Assembly: GCA_003538495.1 (NCBI GenBank)
Contig: DPSD01000474.1
Span: 1 to 6,173, forward strand
Length of the DNA stretch: 6,173 nucleotides
Reading direction: 5' to 3'
Source of the DNA: Accumulibacter sp.
GTDB lineage: Bacteria > Pseudomonadota > Gammaproteobacteria > Burkholderiales > Rhodocyclaceae
The notes under the pieces are model-generated. The model was not told the DNA's origin. It ran no database searches and worked only from the letters and a program-made list of their open reading frames with translations. Position 1 is the stretch's first letter; each line of letters begins with the position of its first letter. Shown here piece after piece: positions 1 to 5,653 of the stretch. The position numbers were made by a program, and so were the translations under genes.

Positions 1-2
1 AC

Positions 3-230
3 CTGAATTGGAAAATACTGAGGGCTTGCCGACGGGCGGCGGCCCTTCACCGGCAAGCGGCGGACTTTATCGATTTCGTGACGGCGATGGCGACGCTGGC
101 TGACTTGTCGCACTTCCCGCTGGTTCTGCCGATCATCCTGGGCCGCGCGCGCACCGGGCAGCAGCAGGCTACCTGGGCAGCATCTTGCGTAGTGCCTCGA
201 TCTGCACCGAGGCTGTTGCCGACGGCGTGA
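3..230 (+). CDS. Possible 3' end of an unidentified gene entering from the left edge
   Basis: One plus-strand frame is open from base 3 to a TGA at 228-230 (75 codons, no start inside the window needed). From about base 57 to 170 the codons have G or C in most third positions and T-rich second positions, giving a hydrophobic stretch (roughly ADFIDFVTAMATLADL then FPLVLPIILGRAR) that reads more like protein than the competing frames. I do not recognise the family. Against it: the last 62 bases overlap head-on with the 3' end of the minus-strand gene at 169, and the final 20 or so residues look like low-quality antisense reading. It may be a real C-terminus, a decayed remnant, or chance. No function is proposed. 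Confidence 0.28.
   Translation: MNWKILRACRRAAALHRQAADFIDFVTAMATLADLSHFPLVLPIILGRARTGQQQATWAASCVVPRSAPRLLPTA
24..58 (-). terminator. Nested hairpin, possible terminator of the minus-strand protease operon
   Basis: A perfect 8-bp stem is formed by GCTTGCCG (24-31) and CGGCAAGC (51-58), and its loop holds a second stem GGGC/GCCC (34-37 with 42-45). Read on the minus strand, the structure lies about 110 bases beyond the stop codon of the small exported protein and is followed after 8 or so bases by a short T-rich patch (TATTTTCC). That is a weak version of a Rho-independent terminator, since the T run is short and not adjacent to the stem. It also lies inside the possible plus-strand reading frame, so its role is uncertain. 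Confidence 0.33.
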
Positions 231-615
231 ATCGTTGCGGGTGGTCGGCTAGGAAAAGGCCACGCTCGGCCGCGCTGCGCTGTCGCAGGAACCATAGGCC
301 GGATTGTCCGACCCGATAGTGCAGATCGCTACTGGAGAGCGGCCGGTCGGCCGCTGGCAGCACCAGAAAAGCGACCGATTGCCCGGCCGCTCCCTTGTAC
401 ACGGTGTCGATCTTGATTACCGCCAGAACCATGTCTTCGCCGGCAGCGCGCACCTGACTCTGGCCGATCAAGGTGCCGCTCACGACCAAGTCCGAGCGTT
501 CAAGCAACTCGGATTCCGACATGCGCGCCCACATCGCGACTACGTCAAGGCAGACGACGAGCAGCAAGCAGCAGATGATCGGGCGGGCCCATGCCAACGA
601 TCGATGCGAGATCAC
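169..615 (-). CDS. Small exported protein of unknown function, partner of the PEP-CTERM matrixin
   Basis: From a GTG at 615 this encodes 148 residues. The N-terminus looks like a signal peptide: basic stretch with R5 and R11, hydrophobic core PIICCLLLVVCLDVVA (12-27) and a plausible AMWA cleavage site near residue 30. The mature part (about 118 residues) begins with an acidic SESELLERSD helix, then a VVSGTLIG strand, further strands (VLAVIKIDTVYKG, VAFLVLP), a GLWFLR motif and an ADHPQRFTP segment, which suggests a small beta-rich domain. I do not recognise a named family. The gene starts 61 bases after the matrixin stop on the same strand, so co-transcription from the sigma-54 promoter is likely. 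The start is unsure: the good Shine-Dalgarno (GGAGG, 635-639) serves an ATG at 628 that is out of frame and stops after 27 codons. Possible true starts are GTG 615, TTG 597, or ATG 628 followed by a one-base shift. An upstream ATG at 723 would overlap the protease and is less likely. Confidence 0.7.
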   Translation of the reverse strand: MISHRSLAWARPIICCLLLVVCLDVVAMWARMSESELLERSDLVVSGTLIGQSQVRAAGEDMVLAVIKIDTVYKGAAGQSVAFLVLPAADRPLSSSDLHYRVGQSGLWFLRQRSAAERGLFLADHPQRFTPSATASVQIEALRKMLPR

Positions 616-634
616 GGCGATTTGCCATGCCAGA

Positions 635-668
635 CCTCCCCCGGCCGCGCCAGCGCCGCCGGAGGAGG
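635..668 (-). promoter_or_regulatory. GC-rich intercistronic hairpin covering the Shine-Dalgarno of the small exported protein
   Basis: Bases 635-645 and 658-668 are complementary at 10 of 11 positions, and the eleventh is a G-U wobble in the minus-strand RNA. The 12-base loop can add three more G-C pairs (647-649 with 654-656). The structure sits between the stop of the matrixin gene (677) and the start region of the next gene, and the arm at 635-645 contains that gene's GGAGG ribosome-binding sequence. It could limit translation of the second gene unless ribosomes finishing the protease open it, act as an attenuator, or stabilise the upstream message. There is no T run, so it is not a classic terminator. 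Confidence 0.5.
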
Positions 669-676
669 AGAAAGGC

Positions 677-1435
677 TCAGGCGACCGGCAGCGCCGCGGC
701 GCGGCGCCGGCGGCCGAACGCACCCAGAGCCGCGCAGGCCAGGCCCAGCAGTGCTGCCGTTGCCGGCTCGGGAACGCCCTGAGTCTGGGGCGGACCGTAG
801 ATGAACTGCATGCCGGCGATGTCGTCGGCCTGCGGACCGGAGAACGCCTCGGTATAGAACGGATTCATCAGCGAATTCGCGACGGCGGTGTGGCCCAGGC
901 CGAGAGCGTGACCGATTTCGTGCGCGGTAACCTGGAAGATGTCGAAGGCGTTCGGGTTGCCGCCGAAACCGACTTTCCACTGATCGTCGGTGTCGTAATG
1001 CATGTCGCCGGCTGCGGTCGCTCCGTTGACCGGCGGGAAGAAACCGTGCGCCAGGGTATTGAACGGGCCGTCGAAGGGGTGGCCACCGAAGCGCAATTCG
1101 CCCGAAGTCCCGACGTTGAACGGCAAGCCGTCATCGGCAACGAGGTTGAAGGTGAGGTTGGCGACCGACGACCACGCGGCCAGCGCCGAAGTGACCGCTC
1201 CGAGGTAGCCCGCAGGCATGAAGTCGGCCAGAGCGGTGATCGTGCAGCCAGCGAATTCCTGCCCGCAACTCGTCCCGGTAGCCATGAAGCTGTAGCTGAT
1301 CGTGGCACCGGTACCGAATGCTGGCGGACCCCACTTGCCGGGGCTCGTTGGTCCAAGCACGAAGGCCGAGGCTGGCGCGGCGGTCAGCGCACCCGCGGCG
1401 AGGAGTGCCGCAGCAGCAATTTTCCGTAGTTTCAT
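677..1435 (-). CDS. Secreted matrixin-type zinc metalloprotease with PEP-CTERM anchor
   Basis: A complete 252-residue protease predicted to hydrolyse peptide bonds outside the inner membrane. Residues 1-24 are a signal peptide (MKLRKIAAAALLAAGALTAA, cleavage after ASA). The catalytic zinc site is HEIGHALGLGH (172-182): H172, H176 and H182 bind zinc and E173 is the general base. The Met-turn is SLMNP with M190. Upstream, the matrixin-type structural-metal region is present (GGHPFDGP at 118-125, LAHGF around H130, GDMHYD around H146), so the fold looks intact and active. The C-terminus is a PEP-CTERM module: VPEP (221-224), a hydrophobic helix (225-240) and the basic tail GRRRR, recognised and processed by exosortase in known systems. 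No pro-domain is visible, as in many bacterial matrixins. The start is ATG 1435 because AGGAG lies 7 bases upstream and the signal peptide begins there; an upstream ATG at 1486 falls inside the sigma-54 promoter. No exosortase gene lies in the window. Confidence 0.95.
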   Translation of the reverse strand: MKLRKIAAAALLAAGALTAAPASAFVLGPTSPGKWGPPAFGTGATISYSFMATGTSCGQEFAGCTITALADFMPAGYLGAVTSALAAWSSVANLTFNLVADDGLPFNVGTSGELRFGGHPFDGPFNTLAHGFFPPVNGATAAGDMHYDTDDQWKVGFGGNPNAFDIFQVTAHEIGHALGLGHTAVANSLMNPFYTEAFSGPQADDIAGMQFIYGPPQTQGVPEPATAALLGLACAALGAFGRRRRAAALPVA

Positions 1436-1442
1436 GTGAATT

Positions 1443-1447
1443 CTCCT
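1443..1447 (-). promoter_or_regulatory. Ribosome binding site of the matrixin gene
   Basis: AGGAG on the minus strand with a 7-base spacer to ATG 1435. It decides in favour of this start over the in-frame ATG at 1486, which would add 17 residues and spoil the signal peptide. Confidence 0.85.
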
Positions 1448-1474
1448 GGGTGGTGTTGGGGTGTGAAGGTCCAA

Positions 1475-1490
1475 AGCAATTATCATGCCA
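1475..1490 (-). promoter_or_regulatory. Sigma-54 (RpoN) promoter of the PEP-CTERM matrixin gene
   Basis: The minus strand reads TGGCATGATAATTGCT. Against the sigma-54 consensus TGGCACG-N4-TTGCW it differs at one base only (T for C at position 6). The invariant GG (-24) and GC (-12) have the required 10-base separation. Transcription would start near base 1464, leaving a leader of about 29 bases that includes the AGGAG ribosome-binding site. Known biology supports this: in exosortase-containing bacteria many short-promoter PEP-CTERM genes are controlled by RpoN with the PrsK/PrsR two-component pair. An activator-binding site would be expected roughly 80-150 bases upstream (about 1560-1640), but I could not identify one by eye. 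Confidence 0.78.
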
Positions 1491-2152
1491 TGTGTCGCAA
1501 TGGTCTGATGCGTATGGAGTTATTGGGCTTTGTGAGCGAACCACGAGTGCCATCTGTAAAGAATTCCGACACCTTGTGGCGGCGCGGCTGGCGATCCTCT
1601 GGTCGTTCGCCTAGGCCAGCATCAGCTCGTCGCTTATCGTCAAGCAAGCGGGCCCTGCGGGCCTGCGCTCCGGTGGCCGCAGCGCGCTGCTTGGGGGGCC
1701 AGCGACTTCCCTCGACCGAGCGCCATCCCCGCCAAGACGTCCCGATGCGCTCGATTTTCCGGGCGGTTGGCGCGCGTGAGCGACCGTGTAGTCGCGGGTT
1801 CGCGCTCCCTCGCCGTGCGCGTGTGGGCTCGCTACCAGTGCCGCGCGATGTACCTTCCGGCGCCTCGAAGCCGCCGGGACGCAATGAAGGCGCTGGTGAA
1901 CGAGCATCAGGGGCGATCATCCCTGGCGAGGTGGGCGATCAAGCGGTCGAAATCTCGGCAGGTGGCGACAACGCGGGACGATCGTGCGGTCGTGCTTTCG
2001 TTCGTGGCCCGATACTTGTTGCTGCTTGTTACCGGGGAGCCAGCGCCTGCGTTAATTCCGTACACTGGTGTTCTGTCGTGCCCGGGATTCGTCAGGCTCA
2101 CCGTCGCAAGGGGAGTGGGGCTGAGCTTCTTTTTCCAGCGTCGGTTCTCTAG
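1491..2152. other. Long intergenic region between the matrixin and phosphoesterase genes
   Basis: About 660 bases with no credible gene. Long open frames exist on both strands, but they translate to arginine/serine/proline-rich sequence without domain character, as expected from high GC. The first 150 bases should hold control sites for the sigma-54 promoter and the last 150 the promoter of the plus-strand phosphoesterase; neither is identifiable with confidence. Small features seen: a GCCTAGGC palindrome at 1609-1616 and a repeated GGCGATCA within 1912-1941. Confidence 0.5.
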
Positions 2153-2159
2153 AAGGGAG
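2153..2159 (+). promoter_or_regulatory. Ribosome binding site of the PF04185-type phosphoesterase
   Basis: AAGGGAG, 9 bases before ATG 2169. The open frame extends upstream to 1767, but this site and the signal sequence that follows identify 2169 as the start. Confidence 0.8.
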
Positions 2160-2168
2160 ACCGCCACC

Positions 2169-3062
2169 ATGTTCCGCAAATTGCTGCTGAGCGCCTTGCT
2201 GCTGGCCATGCTGGTCGTTTGGGGATTTACCAGATCACCCCCGGCAAGTGACGAACCCGGCCAGTTTCGCCAGCCCTTCGCGACGAAAGTCGTTCTCGTG
2301 ATTCTCGAGAATTCCGACTCCGATGCGGCGTACCGCGAGAAATTTCTCGGCTTCCTGGCCACGTCTGGCGCCTATCTGGCCAACTACCACGCGCTCGCCG
2401 GGCATTCTCAGCCGAACTACGTCGCCCTGGTATCCGGCAGTACCGATGGAGTGAGCGACAATTCTCCGGCCAGGCTTGATCGCGCCCATCTCGGGCAGAA
2501 GCTGAAGTCATGGATGGCCTACGCCGAAGGCTATCCGGCAGGTACCTGCGATCTGCGCGGGGCGATCGGGCGGTACGTTCGCAAGCACGTACCTTTCCTC
2601 AGCTTTGCCGATGTGCAGGACAACCCGGATTTCTGCCGGCAGCACATCACGGGCTTTGACCAGTTTCTGGTCGACGCTCACGCGCATCGCCTGCCGAGTT
2701 TCTCGCTCGTCGTCCCGAATCTTGACCACGATGCGCACGACAAGCCTTTGCGCGATGCGGACGCGTGGCTTGAAACGAATTTTGCCGACCTGATCAGGGA
2801 TCCCACGTTCAGGCGCGACGTTCTGCTCATCGTCACGTTTGACGAGGCCGGCAAGGGCAACTGGTTTGCAGGGCTGGCGGGCAATGACAACCGGGTGTTC
2901 ACGGTGCTGTGGGGAGAAGACGTCCTTCCCGGCGAGGTCAAGACACGCTACGACCACTACGATCTGCTGCGGACGATCGAGGCGATATTCGACGTCGCGC
3001 CGATGGCGGCCGGCGACGCCGGGGCCCGGCCGATCGGAGGAATCTGGCGCCAGCGGGAGTAG
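2169..3062 (+). CDS. Exported PF04185-type phosphoesterase (acid phosphatase / phospholipase C superfamily)
   Basis: A complete 297-residue protein predicted to hydrolyse phosphate esters in the periplasm or outside the cell; the substrate cannot be told. Residues 3-20 (basic RK then SALLLAMLVVWGF) form a signal peptide or N-terminal anchor. The family's alkaline-phosphatase-like core is visible: VVLVILEN with E47 and N48 (metal site), HSQPNYVALVSGSTDG (79-94, the usual SQPNY motif), VVPNLDHDAHD (181-191), IVTFDE (221-226, metal-binding acidic pair) and YDHYDLLRTIEAIFDV (261-276) with H263. C127 and C156 could form a disulfide. Length is typical of single-domain bacterial members. The gene stands alone: a 733-base gap lies between the matrixin start codon and this start, and the next gene is convergent with a 74-base gap. 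Family assignment is firm; phosphatase versus phospholipase or nuclease activity is not decided by the sequence. Confidence 0.92.
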   Translation: MFRKLLLSALLLAMLVVWGFTRSPPASDEPGQFRQPFATKVVLVILENSDSDAAYREKFLGFLATSGAYLANYHALAGHSQPNYVALVSGSTDGVSDNSPARLDRAHLGQKLKSWMAYAEGYPAGTCDLRGAIGRYVRKHVPFLSFADVQDNPDFCRQHITGFDQFLVDAHAHRLPSFSLVVPNLDHDAHDKPLRDADAWLETNFADLIRDPTFRRDVLLIVTFDEAGKGNWFAGLAGNDNRVFTVLWGEDVLPGEVKTRYDHYDLLRTIEAIFDVAPMAAGDAGARPIGGIWRQRE

Positions 3063-3070
3063 GTCTGCGA

Positions 3071-3107
3071 GCAGGCGGCGGCGGGTGCTTTGCGGGGGGC
3101 TGCCTGC
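3071..3107. terminator. Weak dyad between convergent genes, possible bidirectional terminator
   Basis: GCAGGC (3071-3076) and GCCTGC (3102-3107) can pair across a 25-base GC-rich loop in the 74-base gap between the convergent phosphoesterase and glycosyltransferase genes. No T run follows on either strand, so if termination occurs here it is probably not a classic intrinsic terminator. Its position is the main argument. Confidence 0.2.
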
Positions 3108-3136
3108 GACAGTCGCCGGATCGGCAATCGACGGTG

Positions 3137-4867
3137 CTAGCGCGGCGCGCGCTCGAGGTAGTAGACGGTGTAATCGCCGTCGCGGAACAGGCCCTGGCAG
3201 GCCGGTTCCGGCCAGTCAAGTCGCTCGTCGGTACTGTTCCCACCGGCCAGCGACCTGGCGGTCTTGTCGCTGATCAGCAGGTAGACCGGATAGCTCAGAT
3301 CCGCCAGTTGTTGCGGCTGATTGATAAACAGCGGTTTGAACTCGCCGTCAACATTGACATGGTAGACAATCGCGAGGCTGTCCTTGTTGATTCCGTACAG
3401 CACCAGTGGCGCGGGTTTCGCTCGGCGCAGTTCCTCGACCGCCTGGACAAAGGGCCGTGCCGAATGAAGCTGAAGCTCGGCCGGTTCGCGCAAGTGGAGG
3501 TTGGTGAGCCAGAACGCAAGTGCGGCAACTGCGACAACAAGCTTGTCGCGTTGCGCGGAAGTATTCGCCCGGCGCAGGGCGATCAGCGTCAGCACCTGAC
3601 AGGTGGCCAGCAAGCCCGCCAACAGGGTGGCGTCGACGTCCACGCTCGGCGCATGTCTGGCGGCGTAGTGCTGGGCGAAAAGGAGCAGCGCGATCAACAG
3701 CGTCGGGAGCAGCAACAGCAGTTTTTGCAGCACCTGGTAGACGACCGCCAGCAAGCTGTTGCGGCGATCGATGAAAGCGTAAGCGGCCAGGGCGGCCATC
3801 GCCGGTACGGCCGGCAACAGGTAGCGCGCCTTCTTGGTTTCCGGGATCGACAAGCCGACGAGGATCAGCAGTAGCCATCCAGCCATCAGTGCGGCCAGAC
3901 GCAAGGTCGGCTCCCACGACGCGCTGCTCGCCTTGCGCAGGAAGGGAAACTGCAGGTAGGGGAGGGAAGTGGTCAGCACCGACGCCATCACCAGCAAGGC
4001 GGCCGGAAAGCTGAGGGCAAAGTTGGCCAGGCCGCTGACCAGATAGTAGTAGCGCGGCAAGGCGTCGTCGTTGCCACTCAGGCGGCCGGTGACCTGCATC
4101 CGGACGACGTCGCTGACAAAGCCTTCGCCGCCTTCGATCCGGGCGAGGAACAACAGTGCAAACCAGCACGCGATCAACAACGCCAAGGCCGGCAGGCCCA
4201 CCTTGAATACCGCGCGCCATTGACCGGTCAGAGCGTAGTAACTGCACATCACGCCAGCGGGAATGACGATCCCCATCGGGCCGCGAATCGAAAATCCAAG
4301 CGCCAGCAGCGCCAGAACGCAGGCCAGCGAGCGCCCGAACGAGGCCGTTTGAGCCGTCTCGCGATAAACCAGAACGAAGCACGCGAGCGTGATCGTGGTC
4401 AGCATCTGGTCGAGCGATATGGCGCGCGCTTCGACCAGAAAGGTCGCGGTCAGCACCTGGAAACAGACGGCGACGAAGGCCCAGTGCCGCGATACGCCGC
4501 TCAGCAGGCGATACGTTAGCGCCAGGTTGAGGGCGCTGGCGATGGCGGTGGGAAGGGTCGCCGTAAACTTGTTGACCTCGCCAAGAGGCAGCGAGCCCAG
4601 CCAGATCAGCAGGGTCGAAGTAGCCGGGTAATCCGGATAGGGCGCGCCGTAGGTCTTGGGAAAGACCGATACGCCGTATTGCAGCATCTGCTTGGCAAAA
4701 ACCGCGAAGCGCGTTTCAAAGCCGACGAATTCCTGACCCCACTGGCCGAAGGTGAACAGGAATACGCCGACCAGCGTCACCGCCATGGTGTCCAGCCGGA
4801 GGCGACGAGCAGTTGGCGGCTCGGGATGAGTTGACGGAGCTGTAGCTGTAGCTGTTGGTGCGTTCAT
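3137..4867 (-). CDS. Polytopic glycosyltransferase, GT39/ArnT-like (GT-C fold)
   Basis: A 576-residue inner-membrane protein of the GT-C type, expected to transfer a sugar from a polyprenyl-phosphate donor to a lipid, glycan or protein on the periplasmic side. After a cytosolic T/P/A-rich tail (1-27), the first membrane helix is AVTLVGVFLFTF (29-40). The following loop EFVGFETRFAVFAKQML (46-62) matches the family position of the catalytic acidic motif (usually DEARYAEIAREM), with E51 as candidate. Next comes YGAPYPDYPATSTLLIWLG (73-91), equivalent to the usual GEPYFEKPPLLYWL. About a dozen further hydrophobic helices run to residue 455, including the characteristic KKARYLLPAVPA (346-357). Residues 456-576 form a soluble, presumably periplasmic domain. 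ATG 4867 is preferred, although its ribosome-binding site is weak (GAG, 7 bases); a TTG at 4909 or ATG 4786 are alternatives. It is monocistronic here, so the acceptor is unknown. Confidence 0.9.
   Translation of the reverse strand: MNAPTATATAPSTHPEPPTARRLRLDTMAVTLVGVFLFTFGQWGQEFVGFETRFAVFAKQMLQYGVSVFPKTYGAPYPDYPATSTLLIWLGSLPLGEVNKFTATLPTAIASALNLALTYRLLSGVSRHWAFVAVCFQVLTATFLVEARAISLDQMLTTITLACFVLVYRETAQTASFGRSLACVLALLALGFSIRGPMGIVIPAGVMCSYYALTGQWRAVFKVGLPALALLIACWFALLFLARIEGGEGFVSDVVRMQVTGRLSGNDDALPRYYYLVSGLANFALSFPAALLVMASVLTTSLPYLQFPFLRKASSASWEPTLRLAALMAGWLLLILVGLSIPETKKARYLLPAVPAMAALAAYAFIDRRNSLLAVVYQVLQKLLLLLPTLLIALLLFAQHYAARHAPSVDVDATLLAGLLATCQVLTLIALRRANTSAQRDKLVVAVAALAFWLTNLHLREPAELQLHSARPFVQAVEELRRAKPAPLVLYGINKDSLAIVYHVNVDGEFKPLFINQPQQLADLSYPVYLLISDKTARSLAGGNSTDERLDWPEPACQGLFRDGDYTVYYLERAPR
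4838..4855. repeat. Three tandem AGCTGT hexamers inside the glycosyltransferase N-terminus
   Basis: AGCTGT is repeated three times without interruption. On the minus strand it encodes alternating Thr-Ala in the disordered N-terminal tail (residues about 5-10). Changes in copy number would stay in frame, so this is length variation at most, not a phase-variation switch. Confidence 0.6.
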
Positions 4868-4983
4868 CGACGATCTCGGCGGCTGGTACGCGGTGGTTCG
4901 CGCTGGCAACGATTGTCCCGGCGTCCGCGTGAATGAACAGCTCGGTCGCCGTGGTCGGGTCTTGAGGCCGACGCCCTGGGGAT

Positions 4984-5012
4984 CTTATACGCCTTCGCCC
5001 GAAGGCTGTGGG
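4984..5012 (-). promoter_or_regulatory. Tentative promoter/operator of the glycosyltransferase gene
   Basis: On the minus strand TATAAG (4984-4989, five of six matches to TATAAT) lies about 115 bases before the glycosyltransferase start. A 7-bp inverted repeat with a 2-base centre, GCCTTCG-GG-CGAAGGC (4991-5006), fills the space just upstream, where a repressor or activator could act. The -35 position (CCCACA) matches TTGACA at three bases only, so the promoter call is weak; the dyad itself is clear. Confidence 0.25.
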
Positions 5013-5239
5013 GGTGTGCGGCAGGCAAGCACCGTCGCTGACGGCGTCGCCGAATGATCGTCCCCGGATCACGGCGTGTCTTCGCCGCGCTGTCGCTTGA
5101 AGCCGGCACTTCGCTTTGCCCGGCGGAGGGTCACGGAGGCCGCCCGGCTCTGTACGGGGTAAGTCATCCGCGTCACCGGCAATTGCGCCGGCCTCGGAGC
5201 ACCTGCCAAACCGGCGTGTACAACCCGCCGGCCCGCTGG

Positions 5240-5253
5240 TGGCCCGCGGGCCA
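5240..5253. repeat. Perfect 14-bp palindrome
   Basis: TGGCCCGCGGGCCA is its own reverse complement. It lies in the divergent intergenic region, about 370 bases from the glycosyltransferase start and 400 from the phosphatase start. It might be a regulator site, but palindromes of G and C arise easily in such GC-rich DNA. Confidence 0.3.
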
Positions 5254-5633
5254 GAGCAGCGGAAAGTTCCTCCCGGCCGAGAAGCCCGCTTCGCATGACA
5301 GTCTCGCGCCGTCATGAACGAGACCGGTGCCCGAGGGAGCGTTTTGATTGACCGCAAGAGTCGTCGCGCAGCTGTCGCGTCACATCTCACCGCCTGCGGT
5401 CACCATCTGCCTGTCTGGTCCGACGCGCCCTAAGTTTCGCTTAACTATTGAGGCCTAGGCTGAGGACGTCGGGAATAGCCGCGCAGGCTCGAGACGATCT
5501 CGATGGATCGACGCTCGCATGTCGCAGGGCGCGGCCGCTGCCCGGCGGCACGACAAGGCCGGTTATCAAGGTGTGCCGCGTTCAGCGGCAGCGGAACAGC
5601 CATTGGTCAGGTGTCTCCGAATATCCACCCTGA

Positions 5634-5646
5634 TCCTGAACCAGGA
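5634..5646 (+). promoter_or_regulatory. Ribosome binding site of the acid phosphatase gene, inside a small hairpin
   Basis: AGGAAA (5643-5648) precedes ATG 5654 by 5 bases and sets the start. The AGGA is also the 3' arm of a perfect short inverted repeat, TCCTG-AAC-CAGGA (5634-5646), which could fold over the ribosome-binding site. A 5-bp stem with a 3-base loop is only moderately stable. Confidence 0.45.
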
Positions 5647-5653
5647 AACCCCA

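Larger units (their letters stand above)
4868..5653. other. Long divergent intergenic region between the glycosyltransferase and acid phosphatase genes
   Basis: 786 bases with no credible gene; the open frames translate to arginine-, proline- and alanine-rich sequence with no domain character. It must contain the promoters of both flanking divergent genes. Visible structure: an inverted repeat GCCTTCG/CGAAGGC at 4991-5006, beside a TATAAG hexamer (4984-4989, minus strand) that could be a -10 box of the glycosyltransferase; interrupted repeat CCGGC/GCCGG at 5176-5191; a perfect 14-bp palindrome at 5240-5253; and an AT-richer patch at 5431-5450 (TAAG/CTTA dyad) that could be a promoter or operator for the phosphatase. 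No tRNA or known riboswitch was recognised. Confidence 0.5.

Noticed and set aside
473..1429. A 318-codon open frame on the plus strand opposite the matrixin gene
   Set aside because: It is the antisense shadow of the protease, whose minus-strand frame has a signal peptide, zinc site and PEP-CTERM tail; the shadow has no domain character.
1609..1616. GCCTAGGC palindrome, present again at 5453-5460
   Set aside because: CTAG-containing octamers are rare in such genomes, but two copies without a shared longer context do not support a functional element.
2005..2020. TGGCCCGATACTTGTT resembles a sigma-54 promoter for the PF04185-type phosphoesterase
   Set aside because: The -12 element lacks the nearly invariant GC (it reads GT), and the site is about 150 bases from the start codon; two mismatches in GC-rich DNA are not enough.
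1436..2152. A 238-codon plus-strand open frame filling the first large gap
   Set aside because: It is rich in Arg, Ser, Ala and Gly without motifs, starts inside the matrixin leader and has no good ribosome-binding site; long chance frames are normal at this GC content.
1767..2168. N-terminal extension of the PF04185-type phosphoesterase to the upstream start at 1767
   Set aside because: The extension would bury the signal sequence 134 residues inside the protein, and AAGGGAG before ATG 2169 marks the start.
2909..3874. A 321-codon plus-strand open frame opposite the glycosyltransferase C-terminus
   Set aside because: It is Gln/Arg-rich antisense reading of a well-supported membrane protein gene.
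4991..5006. The dyad as an intrinsic terminator
   Set aside because: There is no T run on either side and no gene ends here; an operator or chance dyad fits better.
4716..5390. A 224-codon minus-strand open frame crossing the glycosyltransferase start
   Set aside because: It overlaps the real gene in a different frame and is dominated by Arg, Pro and Ala; no recognisable fold.
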